This document shows positions 19,530-27,197 of a stretch of DNA of 64,000 nt, in pieces. Position numbers and translations under genes: made by a program. The notes under the pieces are model-generated. The model searched no databases. It was not told where the DNA came from and saw only the letters and a list, made by a program, of their open reading frames with translations. How positions within the stretch are numbered: the stretch's first letter is position 1; every line of letters begins with the position of its first letter. The stretch comes from Moraxella lacunata (GTDB taxonomy: Bacteria > Pseudomonadota > Gammaproteobacteria > Pseudomonadales > Moraxellaceae): NCBI RefSeq assembly GCF_900453205.1, contig NZ_UGQU01000004.1, forward strand, positions 1 to 64,000, read 5' to 3'.

Positions 19530-19994
19530 TTAAAGCGTGATTTTGGTGCTTGATTTGACAAAATTCATGATAAATTGGCTGTTAAAATGGGCGACATTAT
19601 TCTCGGCAGTTAGCACCGCTCGGGTAAAGGCGTGGTAGGCTTGCATGGACGGGCTATGTACCATGAGAGCAAAATCATAATCGCCTGAAATCTCATAACA
19701 CGCCACAATCTCGCTGTGGTGCTGACTGATGCGTTCAAAACGCTGTTGCATGGACACGCTAGACTGTGTCATTTTTACCAGTACGATGACGCTTAGGGTT
19801 TGACCGACTTTAACAGGGTCGATGATGGCGACTTGTTTGGTGATGATTTTGTCTTGGCAAAGCTGACCGATACGCCGTTGTACGGTGGCAGGCGATGTGC
19901 CTGTATGCTCGGCAAGGGTTTTAAGTGGTAGGGTGCAGTCGTCTTGGAGTAGGTTTAGTAGGGTTTTGTCGGTGTCATCTAGGTTTTGGGTCAT
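19530..19994 (-). CDS. Lrp/AsnC-family transcriptional regulator
   Basis: 154 residues. The N-terminal HTH (LDDTDKTLLNLLQDDCTLPLKTLAEHTGTSPATVQRRIGQLCQDKIIT) and C-terminal RAM/AsnC ligand domain (VIVLVKMTQSS ... VACYEISGDYDFALMVHSPSMQAYHAF) are both typical. The ATG at 19994 fits the family N terminus; an upstream ATG at 20048 would add 18 untypical residues. It is divergent from an EamA/RarD-type permease gene starting 145 bases away, a pairing often seen for Lrp-type regulators and amino-acid exporters. The permease is broken here. Confidence 0.9.
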   Translation of the reverse strand: MTQNLDDTDKTLLNLLQDDCTLPLKTLAEHTGTSPATVQRRIGQLCQDKIITKQVAIIDPVKVGQTLSVIVLVKMTQSSVSMQQRFERISQHHSEIVACYEISGDYDFALMVHSPSMQAYHAFTRAVLTAENNVAHFNSQFIMNFVKSSTKITL

Positions 19995-20138
19995 GGTTGG
20001 CAAGCAAAATTTTTGATAAATTTTATCAAAAATAGCCAATTTTTGCAAAAATTAATCATCATGATGATAAAATATAAAAATTTTTATCAAACAAACCTTT
20101 TATAATACGTCATCTTTTATTAATGTATCAGCCAAGCC

Positions 20139-21053
20139 ATGAACCTTGCTCTACCTGCCCAATTTGCCCTACCCAAAAACACCTTTGCCTTAGGCGTAAT
20201 TCTTGCCATTTTATCCAATGTCATGTTTGCCATGGTCTATGCCTATGGCAAATGGCTACCGCCTCTGACAGGGACGGCGGTGTTTTTGTGGCGAATGGTC
20301 ATGATGTGGGGGTGTTTGGTGGCACTCATCAGCGTGCTTGGCAAATGGGACGCTGTACTGGGCGGATTGTCTCGGGTCAAGGGGATTTGGGGCTGGGTGT
20401 GGCTACTCGCCCCCACGCCAATTTTCGCCAGTCAGTTGTGGCTGTTTGTCTATGCACCCCTAAACGGTCATGGCGTGGCGGTGTCTATGGGCTATTTCTT
20501 GTTTCCGCTGGTGATGGTGCTGGTTGGCTTTGTCATGGGTGAGAGACTGACTCGTTTGCAGTGGCTGGCGGTGGCGTGTGCAGGCGTGGGCGTGGGCATG
20601 GAGATTATGCGGACAGGGCAGGTCAGCTGGGCGACGTTTTAGGTGTGTTTGACCTATCCGATTTTTTATGTGATGAGACGGCGACAAAATATCCCTGCCT
20701 TGACGGGGCTGTTTGTGGATTTGAGCATCATCGCCCCCATTTGCCTTGTGGCGTTGTGTTTTCATGCGTCTGCGATGTCGGCGGTCATCGGCTCGCCCAT
20801 GATGATATTAAAAGTCATTGGCTTGGGGCTTATCAGCGTGTTATCACAACAGGCGAACCTAGAAGCCAACCGCTTATTGCCCACGTCCTTGTTTGGATTG
20901 CTTGGTTATCTTGAACCTGCATTGCTGTTTATCCTTGCCATTACGGTGCTCGGAGGGGTGTTTGAATGGCAGATGCTGACAAGTTTTGGGCTGATTTGGG
21001 TGGGGATTATTTGTTTGTTGACACAGGGTGTGGCGAAGCGGTGGGGGCGGTAA
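20139..21053 (+). pseudogene. rarD: EamA/RarD-type drug-metabolite permease, interrupted by in-frame TAG
   Basis: Residues 1-167 (20139-20639) and the continuation (20643-21053) are in one frame, separated only by a TAG at 20640-20642. Together they make about 304 residues with roughly ten hydrophobic segments, matching RarD-like members of the EamA transporter family (LAILSNVMFAMVYAYGKWLPPLTG, then QANLEANRLLPTSLFGLLGYLEPALLFILA). Removing the stop restores an uninterrupted protein, so a single-base change is likely. A GTG just after the stop could restart translation, but half a permease would not be expected to work. Upstream and divergent is an Lrp regulator. Read-through cannot be excluded. 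Confidence 0.8.
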
Positions 21054-21060
21054 CATCAGG

Positions 21061-22353
21061 CTAAATGTGTTTAATCAGTACCTTGGAATTTCGCCCGTTT
21101 TGCCACTGTTTAAACCGCTCACAAGGTAGCTCGTTTGGGGCGGTTTCGCTAAATCCATGTTCAATAAACCAATGCAAGGTGCGTGTGGTCAGGGCAAACA
21201 GACGGGATTTGCCCCTGCGTTTGGCACTTTGTTCGGCAAATTTTAAAAGGTTTGCCCCACGCTCGCCACTGCGATAGTCGCCATGCATGGCAACGCTGGC
21301 AATCTCCACACTACTCTCATCTAGCTCGTGCATGGCGATACAGCCGATGATTTTACCGTCTCGCTCCATGACGCTAAATTCATCTATCATCTCTTCTAGG
21401 CGTTCACGACTGCGGGCGATGAGTATGCCTTGCTCTTCTAGGGGGCGAATGATTGCCATGATGCCGATGATATCAAGAGCGGTGGCTTGCCTAATGTGGT
21501 CGTAGTCGCTTTGGCTTATCATCGTGCCACGCCCGTCTGTCGTGAACAGCTCGCCCAGTAAGGCATCATCTTTGTCAAAGTCAATGAGCTGAACACGCCC
21601 CACGCCATGCTGGCAGGCGTGAATGGCATGCGTGAGTGTGGGGGCGAGCGTGGATGTTTCGATAAGCTCTTGGGCTTCTGTGGCGGTCAGCTCCTTGATG
21701 AGAGAGCCGTGCGAGTCGGTCAGGCTTTTGTCCAAGATGATGAGCTTGTCCGCCACCAGCGATGTGGCGATGTGCGTGGCGACATCTAAGGCATCAAGGT
21801 TAAACAAATCGCCCGTTGCCGAAAAGCCGATGGAGTTGACGATGACGATGTGATGATTGTCAAGGCTGTGTTTGATGGCTTTGGTGTCGATACGGCGGAC
21901 TTCGCCCGTCTGCATAAAGTCCACGCCATGACGCACGCCGAAGGGTTTGGCATTGACAAAGTTGCCTGTTACTGTGCTGATTTTTGCCCCAAACAGGGGA
22001 GTGTTGGCAAGCCCTTTGGAAAACTCGCCTTGGATTTTTAGGGTGAGCTGTCCGACCACCGCCAAAATGGTCGGCATGGCAGATGTGGGGGTAACACGCA
22101 CGCCATGGCAAAAGGGTGTGTCATTGGACAGTCTCGCCTGTGCTAGGGCGTCATTTATCTGCACCCTTGCCCCATGCACCAGCACCAAGCGAATGCCCAA
22201 ACTGTGCAACAGTGCCAAATCCTGCACCAACGTGGCAAAGCTGTCATGGGCGAGTGCTTCACCAGTCATCATGACGACAAAGGTCTTGCCCCTGTGGGTA
22301 TTGATGTAGGGCAGAGAGTGGCGAAACCAATGGATGGGGTTTGGGTGAGTCAT
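21061..22353 (-). CDS. argA: amino-acid N-acetyltransferase (N-acetylglutamate synthase)
   Basis: First step of arginine synthesis: acetyl-CoA plus L-glutamate to N-acetylglutamate. The 430-residue protein has an N-terminal amino-acid-kinase-like domain (GKTFVVMMTGEAL ... LVLVHGARVQIN ... IVNSIGFSATGDLFNLDALDVAT) and a C-terminal GNAT domain (about 290-430, IIGCIAMHEL, VAMHGDYRSGERGANLLKFAEQSAKRRG). This is the classical ArgA architecture. Sequence before MTHPNPIHWFRHS does not look conserved, so 22353 is taken as the start. The 3' end abuts the convergent rarD pseudogene. Confidence 0.94.
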   Translation of the reverse strand: MTHPNPIHWFRHSLPYINTHRGKTFVVMMTGEALAHDSFATLVQDLALLHSLGIRLVLVHGARVQINDALAQARLSNDTPFCHGVRVTPTSAMPTILAVVGQLTLKIQGEFSKGLANTPLFGAKISTVTGNFVNAKPFGVRHGVDFMQTGEVRRIDTKAIKHSLDNHHIVIVNSIGFSATGDLFNLDALDVATHIATSLVADKLIILDKSLTDSHGSLIKELTATEAQELIETSTLAPTLTHAIHACQHGVGRVQLIDFDKDDALLGELFTTDGRGTMISQSDYDHIRQATALDIIGIMAIIRPLEEQGILIARSRERLEEMIDEFSVMERDGKIIGCIAMHELDESSVEIASVAMHGDYRSGERGANLLKFAEQSAKRRGKSRLFALTTRTLHWFIEHGFSETAPNELPCERFKQWQNGRNSKVLIKHI

Positions 22354-22610
22354 GGCGTGCTGTTGTGATGTGTTTGGCAAATTTTACCATAAAATCACAT
22401 CAAAACTGTCAAATTATTATCGCTCATTTTTTATCTTTGCCTTTTGCTGTTTTTGCCATGCCATAAAAACAAAAACAAGTGATGTGTGATATGCCAAATC
22501 ATGGCAAAAGTTACCATAAATAAACGCACGCTTAACGCATGTAACAGCTTTTCGTGTTATCATGAGCAACGTTTATTATTTGTGTCATTTATTGTGATGA
22601 AGGAATGCTT

Positions 22611-23444
22611 ATGACTATCCAAATGTTGCGTGGCGGTGTTGCTGTGTTGTCCTTGACTGCTTTGTCAGTTGCCATGTCGGCTCATGCCATGCTACCCACC
22701 CCGACCGAGACCCCCGCCCTAAATCAGACAAATGCAGGGGGCGAGATTAGCTATACTGCCAACCCCCAAGCCAATCCGAATGCCCCAACGCTAAACACCC
22801 CAACAGCAGGCAGGGTGGTCACGGTCGCCCCGCAAAGCACCCCCATTTATAACCCATTGGGTCAAAACCCTGCCCCTGCCGTGATTCCGATGGCGGTTAG
22901 CCCCTTGCAAGCCCCTGTGACATTCCCTGCACCCAATATCCCTGCCAGTCCTGCCACGCCTGCGACTGCTTCGACAGCTTATGCAACTGGCATTCAAAAC
23001 CCAGTCCAACAAGCCTCTGCTCAAACCCAAGCTCCCCAACGCCAAGGCTCATCAGCAGGGATTCAAAGCGTGGTGAATGCGTTCATCGTGCAAAACATCA
23101 ACGGTCAAGAAACACTAACCCCCATTAATGCCGGTACGCCCGTCAAATCAGGCGACATCTTAGAATATCAAGGCCTATTCACCAACAACAGCTCGGAGCG
23201 AGTGCGTTCGATGGACGTTACCCTAAGCATTGCCGATGGTTTGGAGTTGGTTGGCGGTATTCATCCTAGATTTCCCCATGCGACCATTGATGGCAGTCGC
23301 TTTGTCCGCTCGCCCATCCGTGCCAACATTGGCGGACAAGTCCAAGAGTTACCCCTGTCGGATTATAAAGCCCTAAGATGGACGCTAGAAGACATCGGTC
23401 TTGGTGGTACGAGCGTGGTTAAATACCGTGCCAAGGTAAAATAA
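22611..23444 (+). CDS. exported Pro/Ala-rich protein of unknown function
   Basis: 277 residues from the ATG at 22611, which has SD AAGGA six bases upstream; an ATG at 22605 overlaps that SD. A signal peptide (about 26 residues ending MSAHA) is followed by about 120 residues rich in Pro, Ala, Asn and Thr (likely unfolded). The C-terminal domain (about 145-275, SGDILEYQGLFTNNSSERVRSMDVTLSIADGLELVGG) resembles DUF11-type Ig-like repeats of surface proteins. No membrane anchor or sorting signal is seen. An intrinsic terminator follows. The role is unknown. Confidence 0.72.
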   Translation: MTIQMLRGGVAVLSLTALSVAMSAHAMLPTPTETPALNQTNAGGEISYTANPQANPNAPTLNTPTAGRVVTVAPQSTPIYNPLGQNPAPAVIPMAVSPLQAPVTFPAPNIPASPATPATASTAYATGIQNPVQQASAQTQAPQRQGSSAGIQSVVNAFIVQNINGQETLTPINAGTPVKSGDILEYQGLFTNNSSERVRSMDVTLSIADGLELVGGIHPRFPHATIDGSRFVRSPIRANIGGQVQELPLSDYKALRWTLEDIGLGGTSVVKYRAKVK

Positions 23445-23473
23445 ACCACAAACAAATACATTTCTAAAACCTT

Positions 23474-23501
23474 AAAATGACGGCTTTGGGTCGTCATTTT
23501 T
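23474..23501 (+). terminator. terminator
   Basis: AAAATGACG (23474-23482) / CGTCATTTT (23492-23500) with a 9-base loop, then T. It closes the exported-protein gene. Confidence 0.8.
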
Positions 23502-23555
23502 GTGTGTGTTTGTTTTTAAAAATCATGGCTTAAAAAGTATGATGTTAAAAAATGG

Positions 23556-23594
23556 TTTTAAAAAGATGGTTTTTAAAAGACCATCTTTTTAAAA
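23556..23594. other. 15-bp hairpin upstream of proA
   Basis: TTTTAAAAAGATGGT (23556-23570) is perfectly complementary to ACCATCTTTTTAAAA (23580-23594), loop TTTTAAAAG. It could act as a second terminator in either direction. It resembles no other repeat in the window. Confidence 0.55.
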
Positions 23595-23703
23595 GTTATG
23601 GCGTATTAGCGAGACAAAGCTGTTTTTACTGCTGTTTTGATAAAAGTTGCTTTTTATAAAAAATGCCTTTAATATAAGCCCATCACTCACATTAAGGATT
23701 ATC

Positions 23704-24981
23704 ATGACCGACCTTAGCACCTACATGAATGACGTGGGCGTGCGTGCCAAAACTGCGTCCGCCACGCTTGCCCGAGCCAACACCAAGACCAAAAATCATG
23801 CCCTAGCTTGTATCAAATCGGCTCTTATCGCCCAAAAAGATGAGATTTTATCCGCCAATGAGATAGACGTACAAAACGGCAAGGATAAAGGACTAGATAG
23901 TGCCTTGCTTGACCGTCTTATCATCAGTGATAAGGTGTTTAATGGCATATTAAGCTCGCTTGATGACGTGATAGCCCTTGCCGACCCCATTGGCGAGATG
24001 AGTCAGATGACCTACCGCCCCAGTGGCATACAGCTTGGCAAAATGCGAGTACCGCTTGGCGTGATTGGTATGATTTATGAAAGCCGTCCCAACGTAACCA
24101 TAGAAGCAGGGAGCCTTGCCATCAAATCAGGCAACGCCATTATTCTGCGTGGCGGTTCAGAAGCCTTCCACTCCAACCAAGCCCTAGCCCATGCCGTGCA
24201 TACAGGTTTGGAGCAGGCAGGGCTACCAACCGACTCGGTGCAAGTGCTGACCACGACCGACCGTAATGCGGTGGATAAGCTCATCGCTATGGTGGGCGTG
24301 GTGGACGTGATTGTTCCACGGGGTGGGCGTGGACTGATAGAGCGTATCGCCAACAACGCCCGTGTGCCAGTCATCAAGCACCTAGACGGCAACTGCCATA
24401 CTTATGTGGACAGTCTGGCAGACATGGACATGGCGGTCAAGGTGTGCGTCAATGCCAAAACGTCTCGCTACTCGCCGTGTAACGTCATGGAAACCTTACT
24501 TGTTCATGCGGACATTGCCGATACCGCCTTGCCACAGATTGCCCAAGCCATGCATGACGTGGATAATGCCATGACGTTTCGGGTGTGCGATAAATCCAAA
24601 GAGATTTTGGCAAATACTGGCGTAAATACAGAGCCTGCCACTGATGACGACTGGTACACCGAATACCTTGCTCCCATGCTGGCGGTCAAAGTCGTGGACG
24701 ACCTAGACCACGCCATCGCCCACATCAACCACTACGGCTCGCACCATACGGACGTGATTATCACAAATAGTTATGAGAACAGTCAGCGTTTTATCCGTGA
24801 AGTGGATTCAAGCTCGGTCATGGTCAATGCGTCCAGCCGTTTTGCGGACGGGTTTGAGTATGGACTGGGGGCGGAGATTGGTATCTCCACGGACAAAATC
24901 CACGCTCGGGGGCCTGTGGGGCTACATGGACTGACTTCCCAAAAATGGGTGGTGTTTGGGCATGGAGAGATTAGAATATAA
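23704..24981 (+). CDS. proA: gamma-glutamyl phosphate reductase
   Basis: Second step of proline synthesis: NADPH reduction of gamma-glutamyl phosphate to glutamate-5-semialdehyde. The 425-residue ALDH-fold enzyme shows [19 protein letters not shown], the catalytic-Cys region [16 protein letters not shown], and the C-terminal block [35 protein letters not shown] is 7 bases before the ATG at 23704; an upstream ATG at 23647 adds residues not found in the family. proB is not adjacent. Confidence 0.97.
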   Translation: MTDLSTYMNDVGVRAKTASATLARANTKTKNHALACIKSALIAQKDEILSANEIDVQNGKDKGLDSALLDRLIISDKVFNGILSSLDDVIALADPIGEMSQMTYRPSGIQLGKMRVPLGVIGMIYESRPNVTIEAGSLAIKSGNAIILRGGSEAFHSNQALAHAVHTGLEQAGLPTDSVQVLTTTDRNAVDKLIAMVGVVDVIVPRGGRGLIERIANNARVPVIKHLDGNCHTYVDSLADMDMAVKVCVNAKTSRYSPCNVMETLLVHADIADTALPQIAQAMHDVDNAMTFRVCDKSKEILANTGVNTEPATDDDWYTEYLAPMLAVKVVDDLDHAIAHINHYGSHHTDVIITNSYENSQRFIREVDSSSVMVNASSRFADGFEYGLGAEIGISTDKIHARGPVGLHGLTSQKWVVFGHGEIRI

Positions 24982-25051
24982 ATCAAAAAAACACATTTCA
25001 TTTTCAACTTAAAATAACAACTTGCAGATTATTTGATAACTATTTTTCGGG

Positions 25052-25114
25052 TTGTAGGGGCGAATCACATTTGCCCTTGATAAGTTAATCACTTATATAA
25101 AGTTGAGAATGGGG
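25052..25114 (+). repeat. GGGCGAAT palindromic repeat
   Basis: TTGTAGGGGCGAATCACATTTGCCC forms an 8-bp hairpin (25058-25065 / 25069-25076) followed by TTGATAA and GTTGAGAATGGGGG. It is similar to the reversed copy at 10365-10427 and to 35235-35297. The remainder of 24982-25235 shows nothing else. Confidence 0.7.
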
Positions 25115-25235
25115 GTGTAATCTAGCTCATTTTATCGCCACTGCCAAAGCAAGTAACGCACAAGTGTGTTACTGCATAATGCGTTTGTGCTTTTAAAGGT
25201 ACAAAATAATGTTATCGTGAATGTATGGGTACACC

Positions 25236-25448
25236 ATGAATAAAGAATTTGCTATTGAGATAAAACAGCACGCACTTCATTGTGTGGAGCATTTGATGTC
25301 CATTTTGTATACCGAACAATTTGCCGAATGCTCGCCAGAAGTGCAAGAGCGGTTAAAGCGTAACATTGGTATCTTGATTGGTGAAATCCAAATGACTGTT
25401 TTGGAGGAAGTGTATCAATCTTTTCCAGAGTTAGATGATTTAAAATAA
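25236..25448 (+). CDS. small conserved-looking protein, unknown function
   Basis: 70 residues (MNKEFAIEIKQHALHCVEHLMSILYTEQF ... GILIGEIQMTVLEEVYQSFPELDDLK), amphipathic helical, acidic at the C terminus, with no signal peptide. A start 15 bases upstream (25221) is possible; no clear SD settles it. Its composition is protein-like and it has its own spacer on both sides, but I cannot name a family. Confidence 0.5.
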   Translation: MNKEFAIEIKQHALHCVEHLMSILYTEQFAECSPEVQERLKRNIGILIGEIQMTVLEEVYQSFPELDDLK

Positions 25449-25584
25449 AAAGAGTGGGCTAGCCTAACTTGAATTGATAATCATGCTAAATATTGATTGA
25501 TAATTATTACTTTTTAGGATATAGTGTGCGGTGGAATTGCTCATTTTGGGCAATTTCGCCCTTTCATTTTTATAAGGAATTATC

Positions 25585-26292
25585 ATGAAAAAACTTATCG
25601 CAATCTCCGCCCTAAGCCTTGCCATGTTTGGTATGACCGCTTGTCATCACACCGCACAAGCCCAAACCAAGCCTACCGCCACCGCCCTTGCCACCACCAA
25701 CACCAACTACAAAAACGAACGCCACATGACCATTGACGGCGTATCTTTCCCTGTTAGCGAAACGTCTGCACGCATTTTGGTGGGGGCGGACGGTCAGCCC
25801 TTGCTCGTGGACGATATTTTTGACGGTAAGGCGGACACCCCTGTGGCAGGCTATCGTATCATGGTGATGAACCGTGCGTCATCGCTGGCAGTAGAGGGTC
25901 GCACCCTAAAAGACGGCAAGGTCATTGATAGCCGCATGATTCATCGTGGTTCAAAAGCCCGTATCGGCATTCCTGTGGTGGGCGGTAAAGTGGCGTTGGA
26001 TAAGGCGGTACTGCTTGATTTGGACATTATCTATGACGACCCGACCAAACCCCTTGCCGAAGGTCAAGCATTCAAGCCCCGTGGCGAAAAACTCACCAAA
26101 TCAGATGTACCTGTCAATGACAAAAAAGTCGTGGTACGTTCATTTACTCTGCCAAATCTAGCCACAGGCGAAAATGCAGGCGGGGGCATTGACTTTACCG
26201 CCACAGCAACCATTGAAGGCAAACAGGTCAGTACAGGAGCAAACTCGGCGTTTCAAATCTTTGAAGGTGGTACGGACGAAAAGCGTTTTTGA
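25585..26292 (+). CDS. putative lipoprotein, unknown function
   Basis: 235 residues with a lipoprotein signal (MKKLIAISALSLAMFGMTAC, Cys20). The mature part is rich in beta-strand patterns. It has conspicuous short charged repeats (DGKADTPVAGYRIMVMNR, EGRTLKDGKVIDSRMIHRGSKARIG) and ends ATIEGKQVSTGANSAFQIFEGG. SD AAGGAAT is 7-8 bases from ATG. The upstream spacer has AT-rich, weakly Fur-box-like sequence (25472-25506), but this is not convincing. I do not recognise the family. Confidence 0.72.
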   Translation: MKKLIAISALSLAMFGMTACHHTAQAQTKPTATALATTNTNYKNERHMTIDGVSFPVSETSARILVGADGQPLLVDDIFDGKADTPVAGYRIMVMNRASSLAVEGRTLKDGKVIDSRMIHRGSKARIGIPVVGGKVALDKAVLLDLDIIYDDPTKPLAEGQAFKPRGEKLTKSDVPVNDKKVVVRSFTLPNLATGENAGGGIDFTATATIEGKQVSTGANSAFQIFEGGTDEKRF

Positions 26293-26317
26293 TAAAGGCA
26301 AGTAAGGCAAGCCATGA

Positions 26318-26349
26318 ATAACAAAGGTGTGTAGAAACGCCTTTGTTAT
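26318..26349 (+). terminator. hairpin after the lipoprotein gene
   Basis: ATAACAAAGGTGT (26318-26330) pairs with ACGCCTTTGTTAT (26337-26349), one G-U pair. The T tract is poor (CATTATT), so termination is only probable. Confidence 0.4.
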
Positions 26350-26384
26350 CATTATTACCCATAAGTCATTGTCTATTGTATCAA

Positions 26385-27197
26385 TCACTCACACAACGCC
26401 CGCCAAATCTCATCTACCCCATGTATGCCCGTCATGCCAAGCCCAATCCCGCCTTGGGGTGTGGCAGGTTCTCGCAGGTTAATGCGAATCAGACGTGGGG
26501 CAAAGTCATCGCCAAAGCGTCTAACCGTCGGTATCGCTGTCCCTGCCCCAATCTCGATGACGACAGGGTTTTGGTGGGTTGTCAAAAACTTGTGCAGGCG
26601 GGTTTCTTGCTCGTCCGTGCGATGAGATCGCCAAGCAAAATCGCCAAACATCAAGATATTAGGACGAGCCAACCCGCCACAATCAGGGCAAGTGGGTAGC
26701 TCCCCAAGCCACTCGCATTTGTCATTGTCAATCACAGGCGTTAAGTCGTCCGCCGTCCAAATTTTATCAGAGCAGGGTATGACACATTGCAAATGATGAA
26801 TAGAGCCGTGGCATTCATAAACTTTGTCAGCGTCAAACCCTGCCTTGACAAATTGCCCGTCCACATTGCTGGTAAAGATAAAATAAGGCAAATCAAGGCG
26901 GTCAGCAAGTGCCAATAACTTGCCAAAGCCTGCGTGGGGCGTGGTGGCTTTGTACAGTGCCAAACGGTGTCCATAAAATCCCCAAGCAAGGCGTGGATTT
27001 TGGGCGAAGGCTTGGGGGTTGGCGATGGCGGTAAAGTCCATCTGTCGTCTGCCAAGCTCGGGATAGGCTTGCCACATACCAGTATTGCCCCGAAAATCAG
27101 GCAAGCCAGAATCCACGCCCATGCCTGCTCCTGCGGTGATGAGTAGGCTATCGGCGGAGTGGAGTAGGGTTTTGATGGTGGGCATTTTAGTGTTCAT
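26385..27197 (-). CDS. SIR2-family NAD-dependent protein deacylase
   Basis: 270 residues. NAD-binding motif GAGMGVDSGLPDFRG (about 20-34), the TSNVDGQF segment, catalytic-type YECHGSIHHLQC with its His, a zinc ribbon formed by C-x4-C and C-x2-C (LQCVIPC, PTCPDCG), and VEIGAGTAIPTVR define a stand-alone sirtuin. These remove acyl groups from lysine using NAD. The start ATG lies inside the end of the restriction-modification specificity gene (11-base overlap), so they share a transcript. A second ATG at 27185 would remove 4 residues. No TIR, Argonaute or other defence fusion is present, so a housekeeping deacylase is the default reading. Confidence 0.88.
   Translation of the reverse strand: MNTKMPTIKTLLHSADSLLITAGAGMGVDSGLPDFRGNTGMWQAYPELGRRQMDFTAIANPQAFAQNPRLAWGFYGHRLALYKATTPHAGFGKLLALADRLDLPYFIFTSNVDGQFVKAGFDADKVYECHGSIHHLQCVIPCSDKIWTADDLTPVIDNDKCEWLGELPTCPDCGGLARPNILMFGDFAWRSHRTDEQETRLHKFLTTHQNPVVIEIGAGTAIPTVRRFGDDFAPRLIRINLREPATPQGGIGLGMTGIHGVDEIWRALCE

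Noticed and set aside
20643-21053. Separate gene starting at GTG after the TAG in rarD
   Set aside because: It continues the permease in the same frame, with no SD or independent N terminus.
25472-25506. Fur box upstream of the 25585 lipoprotein
   Set aside because: Only loose AT-rich similarity with GATAAT repeats; too weak to list as a site.
26385-27197. Sirtuin as part of a Thoeris or SIR2-type anti-phage system
   Set aside because: No TIR, HerA, Argonaute or long helical C-terminal domain; it has the zinc ribbon and size of an ordinary deacylase. Only the operon overlap is kept as a finding.
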